NCBI GenBank assembly: GCA_963965975.1
Contig: OZ014415.1
Span: 1,555,001-1,619,000, forward strand
Source: Xestospongia bergquistia
Lineage: Eukaryota > Porifera > Demospongiae > Haplosclerida > Petrosiidae
DNA: 64,000 bases
Reading direction: 5' to 3'
Shown here: positions 37,121 through 47,039 of the stretch, in pieces
How positions within the stretch are numbered: the first letter of the stretch is position 1
Layout: each line of letters starts with the position of its first letter
Notes under the pieces: model-generated
Seen by the model: only the letters and a program-made list of their open reading frames with translations
What the model was told of the DNA's origin: nothing
Databases searched by the model: none
Program-made: the position numbers and the translations under genes

Positions 37121-40100
37121 TTACATAACAAATGGCCTCATAGGCTCATAAATATGGTCTTGTTGTAAAATAAATTCAGCTGGTTCTTGATCAGCTATTT
37201 CATACAAAGGATCTTCAGTGTTATTATACAATGGTTCTTCAAGTTTACTATAAACAATATATTATAATCTTAAATCTGCCTCCTTAACCAAAGTTTATAA
37301 CTTACTCAGCACTTGTTTTAATAACACTATCATTTGGGCTGGTTGTCATAGCAATATCTTCATGTGTTGGTTCTTGATCAGCTATCTCATACAATGATTC
37401 TTCAAGTTTACTATAAACATGATATTATAATCTTAAATCTACCTCCTTAACCAATGTTTTTAACTTACTCAGCACTTGTTTTTATAACATTATCATTTGG
37501 ATTGGTTGTCATAGCAATATCTTCATGTGTTGGTTCTTGATCAGCTATCTCATACAATGATTCTTCAAGTTTACTATAAACAATATATTACAATCTTAAA
37601 TCTACCTCCTTAACCAATGTTTTTAACTTACTCAGCACTTGTTTTTATAACGTTATCATTTAGGTTGGTTGTCATAGCAATATCTTCATGTGTTGGTTCT
37701 TGATCAGCTATCTCATATAATGATTCTTCAAGTTTACTATAAACATGATATTATAATCTTAAATCTGCCTCCTTAACCAATGTTTATAACTTACTCAGCA
37801 CTAGTTTTTACAATACTATCATTTGGACTGGTTATCATATTAATATATTCATATGATCTTTTCATACTACATAAAACAAATCATTTGAATGATCAATAAA
37901 GTTACTTTATCTAAAAACATATGTACCTCAATAACTGTATCTTGTTATGTTGTCTTATTATAACCAGTACTAGTATTATAATAATAATACCAGTAATAAC
38001 TAATAGTACTAGTAATATTAATGATATGGTAACTGTTAGTCCACTAGTACACTCTGAATATGACCCTATACAAGAATGAAATCATCATCATTATTATTAC
38101 ATTATATAATGACAATATAACATAATACTAGTAACACTAGTATATATAGTACATCTGTAATGTAGATGTACTTATATGATGGTTAGTTAAAGTGATATTT
38201 GATTAATTTAAAAATTATGTGATGTATAAGAAAGCATTCAATTGTTATTATAATTATGTTTCATTATAACATTTTATTGTATGTTTTACTGTTTATTGTT
38301 GATATTGAAGTAATAACAGTTAGTATTTTAAATGAAAATATACAATTTGTTGTTTATTGATGAAGATATAACTGTTGATGTTGGAGTGTAATTGATTCCA
38401 ATAATATAGAAAATAGATAGTAACTACATTATAGTGTATTAATATTAATAGAATAAGTTGTACTTAAGTGGTCTTGTTACTAGTGTGTTACTAATGTTAA
38501 TAAAACACCGAGTAGGAGGAACATTTAGTGATTTGTGTGACTATTAGAATGAACTGTAACCCCTACTATGTTGTGCAATGAAATATTAAAAAGACCTGCT
38601 AAAGAGCTTCTTCAAAAAAACAATAAATGTCTTAAACACTATAATTGTCATTATGATAAGAACAACAATCAAACTGGCTGTTATTGTACCTGTACATCCA
38701 ACTGGTGAGAACTGGGTACCAGAACCACTATTAGGGGGATTTGATGTTGTTATCATTATGTACATAAGGTATACAATGCAATATGAACATAAATCAAAGA
38801 TACCTGTACTTTTTGTTGAAGTAATAGGTAGCATTGTTGATGTTGAAGTAATAGGTAGCATTGTTGATGTTGAAGTAATAGGTAGCATTGTTGATGTTGA
38901 AGTAATAGGTAGCATTGTTGATGCTGAAGTAATAAGTAGCATTGATGATGTTGAAGTAATAGGTAGCATTGTTGATGTTGAAGTAATAAGTAGCATTGTA
39001 GATGCTGAAGTAATAGGTAGCATTGTTGATGTTGAAGTAATAGGTAGCATTGTTGATGTGGAAGTAATAGGTAGCATTGTTGATGTTGAAGTAATAGGTA
39101 GCATTGTAGGTGCTGAAGTAATAGGTAGCATTGTTGATGTTGAAGTAATAGGTAGCATTGTAGATGCTGAAGTAATAGGTAGCATTGTTGATGTTGAAGT
39201 AATAGGTAGCATTGTTGATGTGGAAGTAATAGGTAGCATTGTTGATGTTGAAGTAATAAGTAGCATTGTAGATGCTGAAGTAATAGGTAGCATTGTTGAT
39301 GTGGAAGTAATAGGTAGCATTGTTGATGTTGAAGTAATAAGTAGCATTGTAGATGCTGAAGTAATAGGTATCATTGTTGATGTGGAAGTAATAGGTAGCA
39401 TTGTTATTAGTATTGTTGATGATAACATATTATTTGATGATGATATAACTGTTGATATTGGAGTACAAGTGATTTCTATAATATAAAATAGTATAATATA
39501 GTATATTAATATCCATGAGGTAAGGGTAATTAGTTATTTGACTGTGACTAAAGTTAAGCAACACTGAGTAGGAACATTTTTATAATAGGAAACTATTTAA
39601 TGATCTGTGATTATTGGAGTGGATCCAACTCTAGCCCATACTGTGTCGTATAATGGACTACTCAAAAAACCAGCTAAATATCTTCCTCTCTAAAATTAAA
39701 CATCTTACCAAGTGGGATAAGCTGGGTTCTCTCTCCCTCATAATCAACTCCATTTATTACATAAGTTACAGAGAGTGAAAACAAATAGTTAAAGTTATTT
39801 TGTAGTCCTCTAATTACACCTTCACTACTACCAGCAGGAAAGGTCTTGTTACCCATATCAGACTGTCTCTTGTGTTTACTAATACTAATATAATAGACAG
39901 TATAGTGCTTGACTTCTGGAGCAGTAATAGGTTGCCACATAGCAAGAACTGCAATGTTATTGATTTTAGTAGTAGAGAAAACAGAAACTTTAGCTATAAA
40001 GGAAAGGATATAAGTCATTTAAAATACAAAAAAGAGACCTACGTATGTTACTGGTACAAATTTTTGTATCATTCCATTCTCCTGGTCCTACACTAGTGTA

Positions 40101-42295
40101 TGCTCTCACTCCAATGATATAATTAGTGTAAGGTAGTAGTCCTCCTATACTGTATTGTGTCTTGGTTGTATTAGTCATGATGTATGGACCATTACTGTTA
40201 GACTCTCTATAATGTATCTCATACATGATAATGACACCATTGGGTACTGTGGGTATATTCCATGTAATATTGATCATTTGTATCTCTATACCAGTTTGTA
40301 TTAGACCAGATACCACACCAGGTTCTACAATATATCAATAATACATTATATGATAGTAGTAACTGACTTACCAGCTTCTCCTGTCTGTTGTATTACCTCA
40401 CTACTTGTTGGTCCAATCCCACCATCATTGTATGCTGTTACTGTCACAGTGTAGTTAGTGTAAGGTGTGAGTGTTGTGAGATTGTACTGTCTGTTGTCTC
40501 CTCCAGTAATGTTAACAGTGTTACTAAATGTAATGTTAGTGTAGTAGAGCAAGTAACCAATGATGGGTCCATTCTGTCCAGAGCAAGGTACCTCATCCCA
40601 TGAAACAGTCATGGACCTTTCCTCAACTGATGATATAGTGATATTACTGACAGATGAAGTAGGTGCTATAGATAATGTGAAAACAAAATAATAGTTTTAA
40701 ATGTGAGGATGTATTATAGTTTACCAGATGAGAGTGTAGTGGTATTTCTGGAACCCAAATATACTTGATCAATGCTGTTTGTTCCATTAAGACCAACAAT
40801 ACAGTAAGTACCAGGATCAATACCAGTAAATGTATATGGTGATGAGATTGATGAATTAGTGAGTATAGTAGGACCTATAGTCTGTTCACATAGTCTATGA
40901 CATTGACGATAACTCTGATATGTTTGAGGAACAAATGAAGGTGATGTCCATGTCATAGTAATAGTGGTATTAGTGACACTAAACATTAGAGTTGTAGAGG
41001 TTATATCTGATAAGAAAAGGGTCATTTAATCTTAACATGACTTTTAATCCACTCACATAATTCTACAGTGATGTTGTTACTATGATCACTAGGTAGTACA
41101 GTACTACCCTCACTGCCATATGATACTACAAAGAAATTATTCATATCGCCATAACTTAGTCTGTATGGTAATTCCAACGTAGTGTTAGTAGTAGTTCCTG
41201 CACTCATAACAGAACTACTACAATTACTGAGTTGATAGAACACCTCATAGCCAGCTACTCCTGACACAGATGACCAGGAGAGCTGTACGTAAGAAAGATC
41301 TGTGTTCAGTATGATGGCAGTTAGACCAGTAGGAGTACCTGCAACTATACAGGGAGAGATTATGCATACCATTCTACTCAGTATTACCTGTTATAGGCTG
41401 TGATGTACTACTACTATTTGTAGCAGTGACACCACCAATAGTACCAATAGCTACTCTGGCATTGGAAACAGTACACTGGTAAATACCAGCCTCTCTCATT
41501 TTCACTGTCACTGTCACCTGTGTAACAGATCCTGGTCCATTCACTACCACACGAGACAAGTCAGTACTAGCAATGGTTAATGGGTTATTTCCATTTGTAC
41601 AATTGACATCAGTGGGAGGTCCATCAGAGACATTGAATGTAAGAGTGAAGACTGGAGGGTTAGCATCTCTTGTTGAGATAAGAGAGAACTGTATAGAGGA
41701 GTCTGCATCAGGACCATCTATATAAGAGTGAGATATATCATTCCTTTATTACTACATGAACCCAGTCACTAACCATTGCTATTGTAAGCAGAATTTCCAT
41801 ATGCTCCTACCACTAGTGTTTGATTCATTCCATTCTTATCAGGAATGATACAGGTGTACAGACCTTCATAACCTGATAATCCTCCTTTTCTAGCTAGTGC
41901 AATCTGACCTGTGAACCTCTTAGAGAATATTGGACTTGGTGCTGAGCTATCATCAAAGTCTCCAGTAAACAAAGGTACTTGATTACCATTAGGATAATAC
42001 CACAGTCCAATATTAGAACCATTATTAGCACTTTGACACCACAAGGCATCATTAACATTATTAACATCATTATTCAGATCAACATTATAAAACTGTCCAC
42101 CATATATCATTGAGAAGTCTGGTATTGTCCTATTCTCATAGGGTAGATACAGTTGTACACCTGTTATTATGAAGTATGCATTAATGATCACTCTAACAAC
42201 AACTACTTACCATTACTAGGTCTGTTGGTAGGTTCTTGTCCATCTCCTAGTTGTACTAATAGTAACATATAATGCAATATCTTTACTAACTCCAT
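37121..42295 (-). CDS. R9: class II Ig-Ig-FN3x5 receptor with long mucin-like stalk
   Basis: Exons: signal peptide 42211-42295, Ig1 41774-42160, Ig2 41388-41717, FN3-1 41057-41344, FN3-2 40725-41006, FN3-3 40372-40665, FN3-4 40043-40324, FN3-5 39709-39993, stalk 38804-39475, alternative TM 38586-38701, main TM 37927-38065. Tail exons are 37795-37866, 37632-37736, 37469-37573, 37306-37410 and terminal 37121-37247. The 224-residue stalk is mostly 22 tandem units of MLPITSTST type, rich in Ser and Thr and so likely O-glycosylated. Tail exon one has YINM, which is both YxN and YxxM. Three further exons have YEIA but HEDIAM at the second site. The terminal exon ends IYEPMRPFVM. Every exon keeps frame. 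Confidence 0.87.
38818..39411. repeat. 27-bp in-frame minisatellite (22 units) in the R9 stalk
   Basis: Unit GAAGTAATAGGTAGCATTGT plus TGATGTT on the plus strand, about 22 copies with a few point variants (TGTAGATGC, TGATGATG). On the coding minus strand each unit is nine residues, MLPITSTST or MLPITSAST. The opposite strand is also open (GSIVDVEVI), a by-product of 27 being a multiple of three. Related genes have far fewer units (about 3 in R8, about 1 in R7). Confidence 0.95.
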
Positions 42296-42639
42296 CATCA
42301 TCTTTGAGAGAGTTAGTGATGAAGTAATGAACTATTAATAGAAGTATTGTTTTTACTATAATTATGACAACATAAGTGAAGTAAAGTAATCAATGATACA
42401 TTACTATATGTAAACTAGTACAAATTAAAAATAACAGAAAGTAGTGTCAGAAGAATAATGATATCATTGTCAATTATGTTTTCATTGTATATTTAAAATA
42501 GATTATTCACAGATACAGTCAGTTTATCAAGCATGCAGTAGCAGTGCCTATGTAGGGATGGACCAGATTGTCCATTGAAATGTATTTACTGACAACAATA
42601 AACATCTCAAACAAAACTAATTCAAAAAACCTGATAGTC

Positions 42640-43045
42640 CTTTATTCTAGCCAGTGCATTCTGACCTGTGAACCTCTTAGAGAATATTGGTCTTGATTCA
42701 CCTTTGTTACTACCAAAGTTTTAACTAAACAAAGGTACTTGAGTTCCATTAGGATATTAACATATAGTCCAATATTAGAACCACTATTAGCACTTTGACC
42801 ACAAAGTATTACAAGCCCCATCACTATTCAGATCAATATCCTAAACTTGTCCAGTATATATCATGAGAAATCTGGTATTGTCCTTTTCTCATTAGTTAGA
42901 TACAGTTGTACACCTGTCATGATAATAATGATTACTCAACAACAACTACTTACCATTACTAAGACTGCTGGTAGGATAGTTATGACCATCTACTAGATGT
43001 ACTAGTAGTAATATACAGCACAATACAATACCTCCATCATCATCT
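42640..43045 (-). pseudogene. Receptor signal-peptide and Ig1 remnant upstream of R9
   Basis: Degenerate Ig1 (plus strand CTGTGAACCTCTTAGAGAAT at about 42,665) and signal-peptide exon (about 42,960-43,045) in receptor orientation, with frameshifts and stops. Sister of the remnant at 34,660-35,020. Confidence 0.65.
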
Positions 43046-43501
43046 TTAACAGAGTTAGTGCTGATGTAGTGAATTATTAATAGAAATAAGTTATTACTAT
43101 ATCAACATTAGTGTAGTAAAATAATCAATATTATATTATAATATAGAACTAGTACTAATTAAAACTAACAAAATAACAATAATATATTATATTTTGTATA
43201 CTTAATAACTTGTATTAATAATTTAATACATCTGTCCAAAACATGTACAATACTAAACAATATTTCAACATGTTTTGTACATGTTACAATATTAATAATA
43301 TTGAAAACAAAATGTAATATTCCATTCAGACAAAGGTTAAAAATACAGTAATATTATTAAGCTAGTAAATTTTGTATGTATAATATAATAACATCTGAAA
43401 ACAAAATTTAAATAGAGTGTAATACTATATAAATAGAGTATTATTTAGACATTATTAAAGGCAGTATTGCACACAGCAAATAATAGAGAAGACATAACAT
43501 A

Positions 43502-44023
43502 TCATGAATTGTTAGTCGGTTCTATACCGTTTGGTGTGTTGCCTGCCTTCACTACTCTTTGGTTCTCGTCTGACAATTTATAAGAGTTTCTGATAGGACT
43601 GTTATTAGAGACTAATATATTACTATCTCCTAATTCAGTGCCCACTTCTTCAAACACCTGTAAAATTCTGGCCAGTGATGTTCTGTGTTCTGCTATTTCA
43701 TAAAATAATCTTGACCTTGTTTCTAATTTTATAAGTGCATCGTCTTTCTCTTCTGCATTAGCCAGTAATTTTTGGAGCTGTTCCTCTTTCTCCTCTAACT
43801 GCCTATGCAATTCAGCTATCTCTTCATTCTTTTGCTTAGCTAACTTCTCCTTTTCCGCAGTCACATCAGATAATTTTCTCTGTAGATCAAGATTACTACG
43901 TTGGAGATCTTCTATGTCGAGCGCGTGAAGTTGGAGTTGATTCTCTAGTTCGTATATCTTCTGATGGAGCTGCTGTAAGTGTTCATTGGCCTCTTTGATG
44001 CTTGTCTTTGAGAGAGAAGACAT
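43502..44023 (-). CDS. VMAC-like coiled-coil protein
   Basis: A 173-residue single-exon frame starting MSSLSKTSIKEANEHLQQLH and ending IEPTNNS. Residues of about 8-115 form a heptad-rich coiled coil (ELENQLQLH.., KLAKQKNEEIAELHRQLEEK). It is followed by a conserved-looking segment RSRLFYEIAEHRTSLARILQ. The N-terminus (IKEANEHL) and this later segment match the layout of vertebrate VMAC, the vimentin-associated coiled-coil protein (IREANAHL.. and R..LLQDI..R.PLAGLL), which is of similar length. Composition is less AT-rich than its surroundings, as expected of a conserved gene. The ATG at 44,023 is chosen because the frame upstream has no ATG. No intermediate-filament role is shown here; the function is unknown in this lineage. 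Confidence 0.7.
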   Translation of the reverse strand: MSSLSKTSIKEANEHLQQLHQKIYELENQLQLHALDIEDLQRSNLDLQRKLSDVTAEKEKLAKQKNEEIAELHRQLEEKEEQLQKLLANAEEKDDALIKLETRSRLFYEIAEHRTSLARILQVFEEVGTELGDSNILVSNNSPIRNSYKLSDENQRVVKAGNTPNGIEPTNNS

Positions 44024-44100
44024 TAGCCTTTGCCACACCTGCAAGTTTAGTTAGTGCGCACTAAATAGATTCGACCCACGTGGAACAATAGTGCACAGTA
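44024..44100. promoter_or_regulatory. Putative divergent promoter with CACGTG E-box
   Basis: The 77 bp upstream of the VMAC-like ATG contain TTTAGTTAGTGCGCACTAAA and CCCACGTGG. The same elements, in the same plus-strand order (CACACCT, AGTTTAGCT, GTGCACTAAATAGA, CCACGTGGAA), lie just upstream of the Werner-like gene at 50,465-50,524. It is therefore a copy of that promoter region that also abuts the VMAC-like start. Confidence 0.5.
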
Positions 44101-44360
44101 GTTAGTTTTAAGGATAAACAATCAATATACTTAAAGAAGGTTGAGTTCTTGCACCTTTTAATAAAACATGTTATTGACCTAATAAAAAGAGATGAAAGAA
44201 TATCTTATCTGAGAAGACGTTACTAAAATTGGAATCTAATATTGGAGTCTGTGGATACAATTACTATGAAGTGTCTAAAATAAAAAATTTAATTGATAAT
44301 TGATAATTACTTATAACCTATATAATAGATACCTGTAATTAATACATTGATATTTTGTCA

Positions 44361-46118
44361 GGATATAACTGGTGAAGCACGATATTCCATCTGTTAACCT
44401 GCTAAGGTACATATACCTGCACCTTGCATTACAGACAGTAGTGACATAATTATAATCAAGAAGTTGTCCAGGAACCTATCTGATTGGATTTTGAAGAACC
44501 AATAATAACACACATGACAATCAACAATGTCTAATGTCAATGAGTCAAATATATGTGCTGTGACTGAACCTGTCAACCAGCTAAGGTGCGTGTACTCATT
44601 ATAGTCAGTAGCCAGCCACAGCTATCATAAAATTGTCTAGGAAGTGATCTCATTGGTTTTTAAGATTTCTTTAATCACTATAAAATAGCTAAAAGAATTT
44701 TGATTAGCCAATTTTTAATGGTTGTAGCATATTAGAAAAATTAGCATGGTAGAACGACTGCATGTTATTCTAGTACATGTAATTATGTTGAATTTGTGTA
44801 TTCTTAGACAAATAAAATGTTAGACTAGGGCTGTTATTATGTTTCTTGATATATTTTGTAGGATTGGTTGTAAATGCTATGTTACTTGGTTTATTTTGTA
44901 AGGTTGCTTAAACAAAATGTCCATAAAATGGTTACAATGCTAAGCCAGGGTTGTTACTGTGTTCCTTCATGTATTTTTAGGGTTGCTTGTAAATGCTAAG
45001 ACCAGCTAGGGCTGTTACTATGTTCTTTGATTAATTTTGTAAGGTTGCTTGTAGCAAAAATATAAAAGAGAGAGAATATGCATACTATTATGTTTAGTGA
45101 TATCAGTTAAAGGCTGTGAAATGATGTTAGCTCTCATTACTTATAAGCATGTTGGATCAGAGGTGTTGCTATGATCATCAACTGATTAAATCTATGCGGA
45201 CCTATATAATGATACCTGTACTACATATTTTGAAGCACCTAACTTCTCCTGTCAAATGCATATACCTACTTCGCCGCCCAGTACAGACAATAGCAGCACA
45301 TAGCACCTAACTTCTCCTGTCAAATGCATATACCTACTTCGCCGCCCAGTACAGACAATAGCAGCACATATCATCGAGAAGTTTTTCAGGAAGTTATCTC
45401 ATTGAATTTTGAAGAATTAATACAAAATGGAGTTTTTATGTACTAACACACAAACAAGTACATCTACTGCCAATAAGTCAAATCCATGTACTATGACATG
45501 ACTGAAGCAAATTCTACTACTTTTGGACTAAGTCCTAATCAACCAATTATACAATATAGCGAGGGTTCTACTCCACATGTTACTCCTAGTAGCCATATTA
45601 GTCCACCTATACGTATATCAGTTGCAATGGCTGAAAATGAGATGAAAATTTGATCATAGAATGGATGACGACAGTACTCATGTCAGGAGACACGTGAGCT
45701 AAGAGAAGAGGAGGTAGAAATTAGCAAGAAACAGTAGTGCAAAGACCTTGCACGATATTGCTGAAGAAGAGAAGGATGTTTATGATCCAGCTGTCTTGGT
45801 AAAATGTCTTGGTCATGAAAATGTTATCTCTTTTCATCTCTTGTTTCTTTATTCATCTCTTCATTTGTTCCCTCTCTTTTCATCTCTTGTTTCTTTATTC
45901 ATCTCTTCATTTGTTCCCTCTCCTATCTATTTCTCTTCTTTATTCAACCATCCTTTCTTCTATCATTGTTATTATCCAATCATCCTTATATCGTATTTAT
46001 ATCATATTCCTTTCATTCATTTTCTTTTGATTATTAGGTTGCTTTCCACTTCATTTTCTTTTGATTATTAGGTTGCTTTCCACTTTGATAGCTCAAGTCA
46101 TTTGGTCATTCTAAATTT
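44361..46118 (+). pseudogene. Werner-like RecQ N-terminal pseudogene, plus strand
   Basis: Follows the duplicated promoter. Partial, decayed copies of exon 2 start at about 44,361, 44,560 and 45,240 (each with the CAGCTAAGGTnC core or its derivative), the last with a perfect 63-bp tandem duplication (about 45,240-45,365). One copy continues to about 45,801 with the TTGCACGATATTGCTGAAGA end and a GTAAAATG donor. Exon 3 (AAGTCATTTGGTCATTC) is at about 46,060-46,118. Stops and frameshifts are frequent. Exon 1 is missing. Confidence 0.7.
45830..46080. repeat. Short tandem duplications in pseudogene intron
   Basis: A 46-bp unit (TCTCTTTTCATCTCTTGTTT..) is doubled at about 45,829-45,920, and a 36-bp unit (TTCATTTTCTTTTGATTATT AGG..) is doubled at about 46,017-46,085. 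The second doubles the exon 3 acceptor. Confidence 0.75.
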
Positions 46119-46130
46119 ACATCATATTTA

Positions 46131-46835
46131 TCCCATTCTGGTCTCATTCCACTTCCAGCCACTGAGTCTGATATATGTATAGGTGTACTAATCCTCACAT
46201 GGCTACTAGGAGGGATACATGGAGTAGAAACTTCACTATATTGTATAATTGGTTTATCAGGACTTTGTCCCAAAGTAGAATATGCTCCAGAAACTTGTTT
46301 TCTGGTAAATCTTCATCCAGTGTGAGGGATTCCCAGACAATATTGTGAAAAGTGGCGCTATTATCTATAGTGGGTGTGGAGGAGGTACAAGGATCTTAGC
46401 TGGATGAAATGTAGAATCAATGAAATGTAGAATCAGGAACTTCAACAGTTTTATCCTGACCAAATACCAATATAGTAAGTACAGGTATTATTAATTTATT
46501 ATGAAGCTCTATGTAGTTTTAATCAGCAACACCTCTGATCCAACATGCTTATTAGTAATGAGAACTAATGAAGTTTATTTAATTAAATAACTTAACTATA
46601 AGTTGTTTTATAATATCTTTTGATCTCTTACTTGTTTTGGCTGTAAATTCTGACTGGCTGTTGTTATCCATTTTATAGATTTGGTAAAATTTGCACTCAA
46701 CAAATTTAATGATTCAACTGTCCATTCAGCATGGTCTTCTGAGATAAGTCTTCCATCTCTTCTTATTAGATCAAGGGCATGTTGTATATCTTGTAAGAAT
46801 CGCACTAAATTCTCTTTTATTGCCTGTTTATCCAT
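46131..46835 (-). pseudogene. Werner-like RecQ N-terminal pseudogene, minus strand
   Basis: Exon 1 (46,632-46,835) is fully open: MDKQAIKENLVRFLQDIQHA.. to LQPKQ, phase 0, intact GTAAGA donor, about half identical to exon 1 of the gene at 50,549. Exon 2 (about 46,131-46,467) has a stop soon after its start (PDSTFH then TGA, caused by a 15-bp duplication). It sits tail to tail with the plus-strand pseudogene, meeting it inside exon sequence at about 46,120-46,130. Pieces of exon 1 are tandemly repeated upstream to about 47,020, including a triplicated TATATCTTGTAAGAATCGCA. Confidence 0.7.
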
Positions 46836-47039
46836 AACTCAGTGGACTAGAAGTTAATGAGGGTGTTCCATGTTGTTTGACTGTCTTCCATCTCTTCTTA
46901 TTAGATCAAGGGCATGTTGTATATCTTGTAAGAATCGCACTGTATATCTTGTAAGAATCGCACTGTATATCTTGTAAGAATCGCACTAAATTCTTTTATT
47001 GCCTGTTTATCCATAACTCAGTGGACTAGAAGTTAATAT

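Noticed and set aside
38653..39486. Long plus-strand open frame of GSIVDVEVI repeats
   Set aside because: It is the antisense of the R9 stalk minisatellite. A 27-bp unit leaves both strands open; only the minus strand has matching splice sites and neighbouring receptor exons.
45748..46071. Plus-strand frame with hydrophobic FHLLFLYSSLHLFPL repeats
   Set aside because: Runs from a RecQ pseudogene exon into its intron with a tandem duplication; not a membrane protein.
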